64,000 nt of DNA, from positions 72,334,756 to 72,398,755 of the forward strand of contig CM060731.1 of assembly GCA_030704615.1 (NCBI GenBank). The letters run 5' to 3'. The notes under the pieces were generated by a model, which saw only the letters and a program-made list of their open reading frames with translations, did not search any database and was not told where the DNA came from. The position numbers and the translations under genes were made by a program. Source of the DNA: Takakia lepidozioides (lineage: Eukaryota; Streptophyta; Takakiopsida; Takakiales; Takakiaceae). This document shows, piece by piece, positions 54,601 through 64,000 of this stretch (positions are counted from its first letter, which is position 1; the number at the start of each line of letters is the position of its first letter).

Positions 54601-57600
54601 GTGTTCACCTGCAGTATTGAAAGCAAGGTATGCGGTAGAGGCTTTTGTTGAAGAGCTTGTGGCTGTATTGCGACCATTTGCTGTTCACTTTCCTTCTGTT
54701 GAGCATGTGCTTGTGTCAATAAACTGCTGTCTAGAGCAAGGAGACAGTGGAGCCAAGCAGTGTGTGTAAGAAGAATGGTGCTCTCAGCAGAATGTGGTTG
54801 GGTTGTCAATGCGTTTTGAAAGCACTAACCTTGTTATGTCAAATGCTCATTCCATGCAGTGGGAAAGCAGTTCTGTGATGAATATCCGATTTGGACGATT
54901 GAATCTGGTTGATCTTGCAGGTTCAGAAAGGTAGAAACTTGTGTGCTTCTGATTGTCGTGGTCTGAATTATAGTGCTAGTGGACAAAGGGACAAGCTGAT
55001 TGGCAGAGACTTGTCTTTGCTGTTGTTGTCTTTGTATGCAGTAGAACATAGCTCACTGGGGTGAATGGCTTGGTTGCAACTGAGCCGGGTATGTCTGGAA
55101 TTTGTTTCTATGAGCAGGCAAAAGAGCTCGGGTGCAGAGGGGGAGCGGCTGAAGGAAGCTGCCAACATTAACAAATCTCTTTCAACCCTTGGGTATACAT
55201 CACAGGATACTCACGTCTTGATTCGATGTAATGCATGTTTGGATTGATGCAAGGGTAAGCTTGTAGCTCAGTCAGCAAATCATAATCCTTGATGTCCAAC
55301 GATGCCAATGGTTTGCAACATGACAGCAGGAGACAGTATAGCACCATGCTAAGAGAGAAGATACTAAAGTTTGGTGTGGATGATTTGCAGATTAGTCATA
55401 ATGATTTTGGTTGATGTGGCAAATGGAAAGCAACGTCATGTGCCTTACCGTGACTCGAAGCTCACTTTTCTTCTGCAGGTCTTCATCTTTAGAAACACAG
55501 TGATGATTGTCTTTAGTAGGGGAAAAATGAGGGAGATTCCACATACAATCATCCTTGGGTCTTGTTGCGAGTAATGTCCCGAGTCCTGCTGCATTTTTAT
55601 CTGACTCAGTGTCCCATCTGACTTTCTCCATTAAAGTTTCATTGCACCATATTGAGATGGAATGGAAGGTTTGTTGGAGTGCAGGATTCCCTTGGAGGAA
55701 ATTCAAAGACAACCATTATTGCAACTGTTAGCCCTTCCAGCTGGTACATTTGGCTCCTCCTCTGTTGTGTTTTCCATTTAGCAACCATAGGCATTACAAT
55801 ACGCATGCAACACATCCACAAACTCCGGTGGGTTAGGTTCACATACCATTTTCTCTGACTGAGTAACATCCTTCTTTGCTTCACCAATGGCACCAATCTA
55901 GACATTACGTTCTAACAGTTGGGCTTGCCAACTCCACTCTACAATCATGCTGACCATGCCAAGGATATTTCTATGGTCAGTTGCATGGTTGCGCTGTGTC
56001 AACTGCCTTATTCTCTGAAATTGTGGAGTTGAACCATGTAACTGCAAGACCAACAGCAATCAAGATTTTTTTGCAGAGATTTACAGTGGTCTTTGAATTG
56101 CAGCTGTGCACTGGAGACATTGAGCACACTCAAGTTTGCTCAACGTGCCAAATTCATCCGCAACAATGTACGATTTTTTTCCCCTCTCCATTGGGTTGGC
56201 ACACAACCTATTTTGACTATATCTCTACACTTGCAAGCTTAGGTGACTTACATCGGGAGGAAGGAGGTTCTTCTTTGAGTGATTGACAGTGCTGCAATTC
56301 GGCAGGCCATTATCAATGAAGATGCTTCAGGAGATGTGATTGCATTACGCCGTCAAATTCAACAATTGAAGGTATACAGTGCGTGATCCGTCTCGCCTCC
56401 TCTGTCTCGCCTCGCTCTTAGGCCTGTTTCCTCCTCTTCTGTTATCCCACTTGAGGAACCCCATTCTTTGGTGTCTTGATGTATCTGAAGATCAGATCCT
56501 CCAAAATAGTTCTCATCCCATCAAATGTCTCTGCAAGTGATGATAAATTTGAAGGAGTATGGTGGGGGTGGTGACAAATTAAAACAGGAGGAAATAAGTC
56601 GGTTGCAACGGCAGAGCATGCGGAGGGAAGGTAGATCTGCAACTGAGGACTCACATAGGATGCTGGCTGACAAGAATAGCTTTGAGCCTGCCCAGTGCTC
56701 TCTGAAACTCAGTTCAAACACTCTACTTGGGAAGGTATTGTGAACTAGACTTGCTCTGCTGTTCTTGGTTGTGGTGATAAAGTTCATATTCCTGGATGTG
56801 GTGTGCTCTGTTATCAATTTTGTGGTTTTGATATGCTGTTTAACAAGATGTGGGTGGCATATGTGTGGTTAGATAAAGGGAATGGAGGCAGTGCTGGCAG
56901 GAGCTTTGAGACGTGAGCAGGCAGCTGATGCCAACATAAAGCATTTGACTGCAGAAATGGAGCAACTTAACTCCTTGGTACACACCTTGAACCGCCACTC
57001 CTAATCTGTTCCTCTCTTAGTCTCTCTCTCTTTATTCATGTATATATAGCTCGACAAGCAGACATCATATGGTCACAAATTGAAGGAAATTGGTTCTGCT
57101 GGGTCTTAATCCTTGAGAAGTCATTGCAGATTCAGGAGTGTGCAGAAGACTTGCAACGTTGTAAATCGATTTTGCAGTTGCGAGATGACAAAATTCAGCG
57201 ACTAGAGGGTGTTGTAGAGGGAAGCCTTTCAGTCGAATCTCATCTTACAGAGGAGATCAAAGTGCTAGCAGTTCAGCTGCATCTTGTGCAGGGCCGGGTG
57301 GATGGTAATCCCGAGCTGATTCGGTTTTCAATTGATAACATGCACATAATGGAGCAACTACACCGGTACTTCCACAACTCTTGCAGGTTTCTTTGCGTGA
57401 TAGACTGGAAGAACTGTTCTTGTTTGGTCTTACCCCTGAGACTCAAGGGCCTACCTCATGAACCTCTTCCCTCAAGGTGGAACTCAAAGATACAAGACCA
57501 GTAAATGGTCTCACTAGTCTTGGTAGTTCGAAGTGATTGTGTAGGAGTCACAGTCCATGTGTTGATATATAATTGCAAGTTGGTTTGCAGCTATCAAACG

Positions 57601-60600
57601 TTTTACGATTCTGGAGAGCGGGAGACTATGATGGAAGAGATTTTGCAGCTTCGAAATCAGGTACTGAAGAGATTTGTTGCTGGTGTGAGGACCAAGGAGA
57701 GAAATGAAGTGAAATGAAATGGTACTTTATAACGTCCGCGGAAAGCTCAAAGAGCTTATGGGACCAAAAACATGTAAGAAGAGACAAAACCAGAAGGTCA
57801 TAGATTGTCCAGAATCCATAGGAAACTTCAGTGAATGCCATCCTTATAAACTGCAAACATATTCTGAGTGGCTGTGATACTGTTTGGGATGATGACAGTT
57901 GCTGGAAATGCTGGACGCAAAGATTTCACCGAACCAAGGTGTTTCTGCTACACAGGTCTACTCCTGCCTCTCCTTGGCTTGGATGTCTTTATCTCCTTCT
58001 TTGCCCTCCTCTCCTCATCTAAACCTGGCGGCTGGGTCTTGGCCACATTGCTTCAAATGATTATCTTTATCTTTATTGTATCATGTGATTGGATGCATGG
58101 TCTGTCGCGACAGGCATATAACCTCTCTTTTTCTCTGCCTTCATGGACATAATTGCGTGATAATTCAACAATGAGGATCATAAATGCTTGGCAGCTTACC
58201 TGAACGAGGCCTTCACCCTTAGACAATCCCTTGAGCAGTAGTTGCTTTTTCGGTTCTGGTTTTGTTTCCTCTCTCTTGTTTTTTCCATTTTGTCCCATAA
58301 GATCTTTGAGCTTTCCGTGGACGTTATAAAGTACCATTTCATTTCATTTCATTTCATGATCTGTGCTGCTCTTCATCTGTGCAGACTGAGAGTTGTCAAA
58401 GAGACGCAGAGATATGCTGCAATGATCTCAGCACCTATCTAGAGGCCAATGCGAAGTTAACAAGGTAAGCTATGCCTATTGAGCTCCTGTTAAGACTTCT
58501 GACTCTGGAATCAGCCATTTTGCAGTATTCATTGATGTGAAGCTCCTCAAGACATCTCTCTTCTTTTTCTGCTACCTATCATATGTACTGGAACCTTTGT
58601 GGGTCTTGTGATATGTGGGTCCCAGTCTATTATTGATCCCAACTCAACTCCTGCAGACAATTCGATGAGCTGCAGTCACACGCTGAACAGCTGCAGCTGC
58701 AGTGTGCTCAGGAGGTGGGGCGAGTAAATGATCTGGAGGTAGAGCGGGCTGTTCACTTGCAACTGATCTCAGATCTTAAAACCGAGCTCCTGGAGGTCCG
58801 TTTCTTCTTTCTGTGACCAGTCATCTGGCTTCTGCTATATTTGTTCTACTGTCATAATCTCCTTACAGTTGAAGTCACTTGAGAATTCTCAGGCCTTAGC
58901 CCTCCTGTCATGATTCATCTGGACTGATCTGAAATCCCAATGGCCAGTAAATCGAACAACTTGATTCAAAAGTGTCTGAAGTGTCTTTGCACTACACTTG
59001 GTTGTTAGCAGAGGGAGGAGAGGGCAGAACTAGAAGTCAGCACTCGCAATCATTTGGACCTCCAGCTGAAGGAGGCACACATACTTCAGACCCAGCTTCA
59101 GGTGATCACCTCTTCCTGGCGCTTTCAATTCCATCAAAATTCTTGTCCCTCCTCTAGCCTCAAGTGTTAGCCTGTCCTAGTCGGAGGTGTGTAGCAAGAG
59201 ATGAGAACTGTGACAGAGTCAGAGACGGTGGAGCTCAGTGAATTTCTCGGATGATTGTATACCTGTGGATACATAAATGGGAGAGGGAGAGATAGAGAGA
59301 CCTATGGGGACATATAGAAGAAGCAGTAGTAGTGCCGACTTATATTGTGATTGGAGAATATGCAGGAGGAAATCGAGAGGTGGTCTGTGAAGTATGAGAA
59401 AACTCTGAAGGAAAAGAATGCTGAAATTCGAGTCCTACAGTATGAATGGGAGACGGCTGCAGCACAGCTGCTCAGTGAGCTAGCTGAAGGAGACAAAGTT
59501 CTTATTGAGGCGGAAAAAGAGATGGAGGAAATCATTGGGGAGGCATCGTTATTCGGGAATCTTCATGAAGAAAATCCACGATGGTGTAATGAGTATGAGG
59601 AGTCAGCTGAGGAAGAAGAAGATGCCATTGTGAGAGTAGATCGTGAGCATGAATACTTCAAGAACCTTGATATATACCAGGAAGACATGTTTTGTGAGCG
59701 TGAGAGTGGCTGGAAAGCATGTGATGACACAGATGGAGCTCAACAATCATCTCTCCTTGAAGGAAAGAACAAACTTGAGATCCAGATCCAACAGCTTGAA
59801 TTTGAGCTAAAGGCATGCCAGCAGCGAGCACAAGCAGCTGAAGCAGAATTGGCTGAGCTGGAGGGAGAGAAGTTCAAACTGGGGGAGAAGACTGAGCAAT
59901 TGACATCAGCTTTAGCAGGGAGGCGAGACCATAATCAGGAATGTGAGAGGACTATGGAGGAAGAAGCAAGTGTCTTCATGGTGAAAGCACTTGCAGAGAA
60001 AAAAGTCTCTCTGATGCTCGAAGAAACGAAGGGCAAGCTGAAGGTGATTGCTGAGTCCATTGAAAGGGATCTAAGCAACTGCCACTGGCAAGCTGGGACA
60101 ACCCAACTGACAGTGGCCGAGAGGGAGCAATTGCTCATGACGGTACGCAGGTTGCAGGGTGATCTTGAACAAAGAGATGATGTACTGAAAGGACTAGAGT
60201 TTGACGTCAGTATTCTACAGGAGATGGTTGCTGTTGAGCCAGACTCGAAGGAACGAGCAGTGCGTGCTGTTACCATGATACAATCACTGCATGAAAAGCT
60301 TAAGAAAAACAAGGCATACCTATGCCTTATGGAAGTTCAGAATAGGAAGCTTGAGACACATCTGGCAAAGAAGAACGAAACATTGAGCTTGATGGGTGAA
60401 GAACTGTTGGAAACAAAAGCTGTGGCCACAGTCGCCTGTAAAGAGAGGGATGACATGAGGGTACAGGTTGCAGACTTAGAGAGGGCAGGTGCCTTAGAGG
60501 AGGAATGTGTCCAAGATCTGGAGGAGGAATTAGACTGGAAGGCAAGTGAGTTTAGCATTGTAGTTGATAGGCTGCACACAGTAAGTGAGGAAATGAGAGC

Positions 60601-63157
60601 ACAAATTGCACATTTCCGATCCAAGGTAGTTGCTTTGGAAACCGAACTGGAGGAAAAGCAGGTCGCATTTGTCAGTCTGGAGTATGAATTCCACGAAGTC
60701 AGGGAGGAAATGGTGCTTTCACTTGGCAATAGCATCAAAGAGGTTCATGCAGCAAGAGAGAATGAACGGGGACTTCATGCTGAGTTGAGTCATGTTAGAG
60801 AGGAGTTAGTGACTGCTCGAAAAATTGCTCATGATCACGAGGAAACTGTTGATATTACCAGTCAGGTATATGTTGGCATAACAAGCTTGCACGCGTGTCT
60901 GTTGCATTTTTTGGTCGGACTGTTTCTTTTCCTAATTTGACCCATCCTTCTCAACTCAGGAGGATTTCTGTTGCTCTTGTCTGTATGGACTACAAGAAGG
61001 GGACATAGCTTCATACGTGAGAAAGGGAGGAAGTAAGGTAAAAAGATACAAAACTAATCACAGTGGTATGTTCTGTAACAGCAAGTGGAAGCAGCAGTGG
61101 CAATGATGACAGTTGTTCAGTCCGACTTGGAGAGGCTCCAGACAGAGCTAGCTCGGAAAGATGAACTCGTGAAAGGGCTAGAGTTTGATATCAGCCTCCT
61201 CCAAGAGATGGCTGCTGAAGAGTCAGACTGCCGGCAAGAACTGCTTGAAGCAAATACACAGATACTCGAGCTCCAAGTAAGATGGATTAAAGACTTGACT
61301 GGAGGTCCCTTGTTCCCTTTTATTTAGTCTACTTAACTGGGTGCTTACCAAGCATACTGGCAGGCCAGTATCTTCTGTTTCGTCGCCTAAAGTGATTAGT
61401 GATTCTTGACTGCTATCCCTCTTCATGTGCTGTGATAGGGTGAGTTGGACAAAAGTCTGTACGAGATTAGTGCCAGAGCATCAGCAGTGAGCGACGTTGA
61501 TGCTGAACTCGCACAGAAAAGACAAGCATTGAGCTTAATGGAGGAAGAAACAAAGGCTGCACGAGTCACTGCTACTTGTGCTAAGCAAGAATTCAGCGAA
61601 TTGCAAGTCCAAATTGGAGAATGGCAATCAAAGGTGGAAAGATTGCAGGAAAAATTGGGGGAGAAGGAGCATGCTATTGAAGATCTGGAGAAAGCACTGT
61701 CAGTTGCAGCTTCCAGAGAGGAATGCTACCTTCAGACTACTCAAGAGTTGAATGGAGTGAATGCTGAACTTGCACATAAAAGGCAAGCATTGAGCTTAAT
61801 GGAGGAAGAAACAATGGCTGCAAGAGTCACAGCTATTCGTGTGACGCAAGAATGCAGCGAATTGCAGGGCCAAATTGTAGAATGGCAGTCAAAGTTGGAA
61901 ATATTGCAGGAAAAATTGGGGGAGAAGGAGCATGCTATTGAAGATCTGGAGAAAGCACTGTCAGTTGCAGCTTCCAGAGAGGAATGCTACCTTCAAAGTA
62001 CTCATGAGTTGAATGGAATGAATGCCGAACTTGCACAGAAAATGGAGGAAGAAACAATGGCTGCAAGAGTCACCGCGATTTGTGTGACACAAGAATACAG
62101 CGAATTGCAGGCCCAAATTAGTGAATGGCAATCAAAGGTGGAAAGATTGCAGGAGAAATTGGGGGAGAAGGAGCATGTTATTGAAGATCTGGAGAAAGCA
62201 CTGTCACTTGCAGCTTCCAGGGAGGAATGCTACCTTCAGAGTACTCAAGAGTTGAATAGAGTGAACGCCGAACTTGCACAGAAAATACAAGCATTGAGCT
62301 TAATGGAGGAAGAAACAATGGCTGCAAGAGTCACTGCTATTCATGTGACGCAAGAATACAGCGAATTGCAGGTCCAATTTGTAGAATGGCAATCAAAGCT
62401 GGAAAGATTGCAGGGAAAATTGGGGGAGAAGGAGCATGCTATTGAAGATCTGGAGAAAGCACTGTCAGTTGCAGCTTCCAGAGAGGACTGCTACCTTCAG
62501 AGTACTCAAGAGTTGAATGGAGTGAATGCCGAACTTGCACAGAAAAGGCAAGCATTGAGCTTAATGGAGGAAGAAACAACGGCTGCAAGAGTCACTGCTA
62601 TTCGTGTGACACAAGAATACAACGAATTGCAGGGTCAAATTGTAGAATGGCAATCAAAGCTGGAAAGATTGCAGGAAAAATTGGGGGAGAAGGAGCATGC
62701 TATTGAAGATCTGGAGAAAGCACTGTCAGTTGCAGCTTCCAGAGAGGATTGCTACCTTCAGAGGACTCAAGAGTTGAATGGAGTGAATGCCGAACTTGCA
62801 CAGAAAAGGCAAGCATTGAGCTTAGTGGAGGTAGAAACAATGGCTGCAAGAGTCACCGCTATTCGTGTGACACAAGAATACAACGAATTGCAGGCCCAAA
62901 TTGGAGATTGGCAATCAAGGGTGGAAGAATTGCAGGAAACATTGGGGGAGAAGGAGCATGTTATTGAAGATCTGGAAAAAGCTCTGTCACTTGCAGATTC
63001 CAGAGAGGAATGCTATCTTGAGAGTATGCAAGAGTTGAATGCAGTGAAGAGAGAGAAGGCCAATGTTTGCACAGAGTTGCAGTCCTTGCATGAGGAGCTG
63101 AAAAAGATCCAGGAACTCACAGAATATTATAAGACCGGTGAAATGGAAGCCCAAAAG
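50576..63157 (+). CDS. KIN12: Kinesin-12, phragmoplast-associated/POK-like (3' end beyond window)
   Basis: Plus-end-type motor of the plant kinesin-12 family, which acts on phragmoplast and division-plane microtubules. Proposed GT-AG exons: 50576-51005, 51273-51667, 52649-52804, 53228-53311, 53644-53763, 54018-54131, 54323-54415, 54538-54627, 54860-54930, 55118-55192, 55391-55478, 55685-55743, 56104-56167, 56306-56371, about 56555-56734, 56873-56977, 57130-57365, 57591-57660, 58385-58464, 58657-58795, 59012-59101, 59366-60865, 61082-61276, 61439-63157. Phases join in frame throughout, giving about 2070 codons before the window ends. The size and the motif [12 protein letters not shown] in the tail point to the POK branch (KIN12C/D); the motor alone would also fit PAKRP1. 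The 56555 acceptor is the least certain. No stop codon or frameshift is seen. Confidence 0.88.
51715..51945 (+). repeat. Intronic SINE-like repeat, copy 1
   Basis: It begins GTGGGAGATTCTATTGTCTA and includes ATGCTTAGCAGCATATATGC, AGACAATCCC-TTTTTGGGCTG and CATAACCTCTTTGAGCTTGC, ending CATTTCATTTCATC. It lies in kinesin intron 2 (51668-52648). Confidence 0.6.
51986..52200 (+). repeat. Intronic SINE-like repeat, copy 2
   Basis: TCACTGATGTCTTTCACTAT, GAGGCCTTCACCCTTAGACA, CCCATAAGCTCTATGAGCTT, TCCGCGGACGTTATAAAGCA, then CCATTTCATTTCATTTCATT. Same intron as copy 1, same orientation. Confidence 0.65.
52247..52425 (+). repeat. Intronic SINE-like repeat, copy 3 (3'-truncated)
   Basis: GGGAGATTCCACTGTCTATT, then AATCTCTCACTGAAGTCTTC, ATGAGGATGAAAAATGTTTG, AGACAATCCCTTGAGCAGTA. 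It lacks the GAGCTTTCCGCGG end and ATTTC tail. Confidence 0.6.
52649..56371 (+). CDS. KIN12: Kinesin-12 motor domain exons
   Basis: Twelve exons encode a full motor of about 360 residues. In order: [19 protein letters not shown] and [35 protein letters not shown] joined to [12 protein letters not shown] (P-loop GQTGSGKT split by an intron); [65 protein letters not shown] (switch I, NxxSSRSH); [11 protein letters not shown] (switch II); [71 protein letters not shown]; and neck [19 protein letters not shown]. All catalytic motifs are intact. Confidence 0.92.
56555..59101 (+). CDS. KIN12: Kinesin-12 stalk exons
   Basis: Exons after the neck encode [60 protein letters not shown], then [20 protein letters not shown] joined to [18 protein letters not shown], and coiled-coil segments [20 protein letters not shown] and [18 protein letters not shown]. 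The NPEL-RF-NI--L-QL and RYQ-FY--GERE motifs are conserved in plant kinesin-12s. Introns here hold transposed repeats, notably at 57661-58384. Confidence 0.8.
57695..57785 (-). repeat. Intronic SINE-like repeat, reversed partial copy
   Basis: GAAATGAAATGGTACTTTAT, AACGTCCGCGGAAAGCTCAA, AGAGCTTATGGGACCAAAAA: the 3' end of the family in reverse orientation. Confidence 0.6.
58165..58357 (+). repeat. Intronic SINE-like repeat, copy 4
   Basis: AATGAGGATCATAAATGCTT, GGCAGCTTACCTGAACGAGG, CCCTTGAGCAGTAGTTGC, CCCATAAGATCTTTGAGCTT, TCCGTGGACGTTATAAAGTA, then four ATTTC units. Confidence 0.65.
59366..60865 (+). CDS. KIN12: Kinesin-12 long coiled-coil exon
   Basis: A single 1500-base exon in frame (acceptor ATGCAG at 59365, donor CAG|GTATAT at 60865). 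It codes about 500 Glu/Leu/Lys-rich residues with heptad patterns, e.g. [20 protein letters not shown] and [20 protein letters not shown]. It includes [20 protein letters not shown], which is repeated in related form in the next exon as [20 protein letters not shown]; this motif is typical of POK-type kinesin-12 tails. Confidence 0.8.
61082..61276 (+). CDS. KIN12: Kinesin-12 coiled-coil exon with [12 protein letters not shown]
   Basis: 65 codons between AACAG (61081) and CAA|GTAAGA (61276). The exon codes [20 protein letters not shown] and the motif above, and looks like a duplicated and diverged copy of part of the preceding exon. Confidence 0.78.
61439..63157 (+). CDS. KIN12: Kinesin-12 exon with six tandem coiled-coil repeats
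   Basis: 573 codons, acceptor TGATAG (61438), donor AAAAG|GTGACT (63157). Six tandem units start near 61499, 61760, 62021, 62263, 62524 and 62785. Each unit is 87 residues (261 bp), except the third, which lacks RQALSL (18 bp). Consensus pieces: [73 protein letters not shown]. Units are nearly identical at DNA level, so expansion is recent. All keep heptad spacing and the frame. Confidence 0.85.
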
Positions 63158-64000
63158 GTGACTGTCTTTGATAAGCTTCCTGCTTCCTGTAGACCTCATA
63201 AACGTTCACATTTTCTTTCTTTGGTAATGCTTAGCAGCATATCTGCATGAGGCATTGCATCTTAGAGTATCCCTTGATCAATAGTTGTTTTTGGCTGCTT
63301 GTTGGGGACCCCACTCCTTCCTTTTTTCCTGCTTTTTCTTGTTCATAAGCTCTAAACCCTTCTTTACTATGTCATTTCATTTCATTTCTCAATATCTTTG
63401 ATACAAGGTTTGGGCGCGTTTTAGGGCCCCACATTTTAAATTGTTTCTTGGTTTCCAATATTCCTTGAGCTTTCCGTGGACATTCTTACATATCAGTCCA
63501 TTTCTTCCTTTTCCTTCTGTTTCGTCTGGCTGCTGTCTATGGCTGTCAATTCTGCACCCTGAGGACCAGTTCTGGTGGGAGAAAAACCTTGTACCTCTAG
63601 AGTCATTTTTCAGGCAGTTCTTCGGCTAAGAGTACAATACCATCTCAGATTTCCTACGTTGTATTTGCTTCAAACTCAAAGCCATGTTTCAACCTCCTGC
63701 CTTAGTGGTCAAAAGTTGTGCCCTCTTCATTTCATTTCATTTCATTTGAGTTTTCCGCGAACATTGTAAAGTACCATTTCGTTTCATTCAATTCATTTCA
63801 TTTCTTCGTGCTAAGGACATTTAGTACTTTGTGGTCTTGTTATTTGACAGGTAATTAGAGTAGTACCATTTCACATAGATGCAGTTATTAATGGTTGCAT
63901 GCACTGTCTGAAACAACCACACGATTCCTTGATGAATTGTGAGTTACAGCTGAAATGTTCAAGCTCATGAATTGATTGATAGCTGAGATTGGCAGCTGAG
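63158..64000 (+). other. Intron of the kinesin-12 gene running to the window edge
   Basis: After the donor AAAAG|GTGACT, no further exon in a convincing frame is seen before 64000. The stretch is filled largely with fragments of the ATTTC-tailed repeat family. TTGACAG at 63844-63850 is a possible acceptor, but the following bases hit a stop soon in every frame that I checked by eye. Confidence 0.5.
63221..63390 (+). repeat. Intronic SINE-like repeat, copy 5
   Basis: GGTAATGCTTAGCAGCATAT, GCATGAGGCATTGCATCTTA, AGTATCCCTTGATCAATAGT, GTTCATAAGCTCTAAACCC, then CATTTCATTTCATTTC. Further tail fragments (GAGCTTTCCGTGGACATTC at 63468; TCATTTGAGTTTTCCGCGAA at 63737 with CATTTCATTTC on both sides) follow in the same intron. 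Confidence 0.6.

Noticed and set aside
59302-60738. Minus-strand Ser-rich frames opposite the kinesin coiled coil
   Set aside because: They are complements of Glu/Leu/Lys-rich coding sequence on the plus strand and lack any family signal.

Overview
This is a gene-poor, transposon-dense nuclear window from a streptophyte (land plant or phragmoplast-forming charophyte). The evidence is a multi-exon kinesin-12 gene of the phragmoplast/POK type with GT-AG introns, plant-style Ty3/gypsy elements (one chromovirus with an iMet primer-binding site), a CACTA (En/Spm) transposase with Tnp2, DUF4218 and DUF4216 regions, a plant-type RPS3A pseudogene cluster, a LINE and a tRNA-derived SINE. I cannot name the species from the sequence alone.

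Layout. 0-2 kb: three tandem partial copies of the 40S ribosomal protein S3a gene. 2.1-12.4 kb: a decayed CACTA element, transposase on the minus strand, with a possible divergent two-exon gene on the plus strand. It is split by LTR element 1 (2332-7608, target duplication AATCC). 12.9-23.5 kb: LTR element 2 (13263-23340), same family as element 1, inserted inside an older LTR of that family (outer LTR 12887-13262 and 23341-about 23525; target duplication was AGCGT). Element 2 has an ORF before gag, then gag, protease, RT and RNase H, and a large extra ORF, but no integrase that I can see. 23.5-28.3 kb: no gene; a cluster of GGATGAAAAA motifs and a LINE-like relic. 28.4-35.3 kb: LTR element 3, a chromovirus with chromodomain, target duplication ACGGA. 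36.6-37.6 kb: an array of small GC-rich hairpins in AT-rich DNA. 38.1-39.6 kb: a broken protein-kinase-like gene. 39.6-43.1 kb: foldbacks, a roughly 120-bp tandem repeat with a higher-order duplication, and TA/GA microsatellites. 43.2-46.3 kb: almost empty. 46.3-49.3 kb: a 5'-truncated LINE on the minus strand carrying a SINE with a 12-bp target duplication.

50.58 kb to the right edge: the only gene that looks intact, a kinesin-12 (at least about 2070 codons in view, continuing past the window). It has an N-terminal extension of about 275 residues, a complete motor domain spread over many short exons, then long coiled-coil exons. The last visible exon holds six near-identical 87-residue coiled-coil repeats. 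Its introns carry several copies of a short repeat family ending in (ATTTC)n.

Best candidates for something new: the family shared by elements 1 and 2 (no integrase, a giant coiled-coil ORF after RNase H, 10-bp-period CACAG arrays in LTRs and interior), the GCGACCGCC hairpin array, and the recently amplified coiled-coil repeats of the kinesin.
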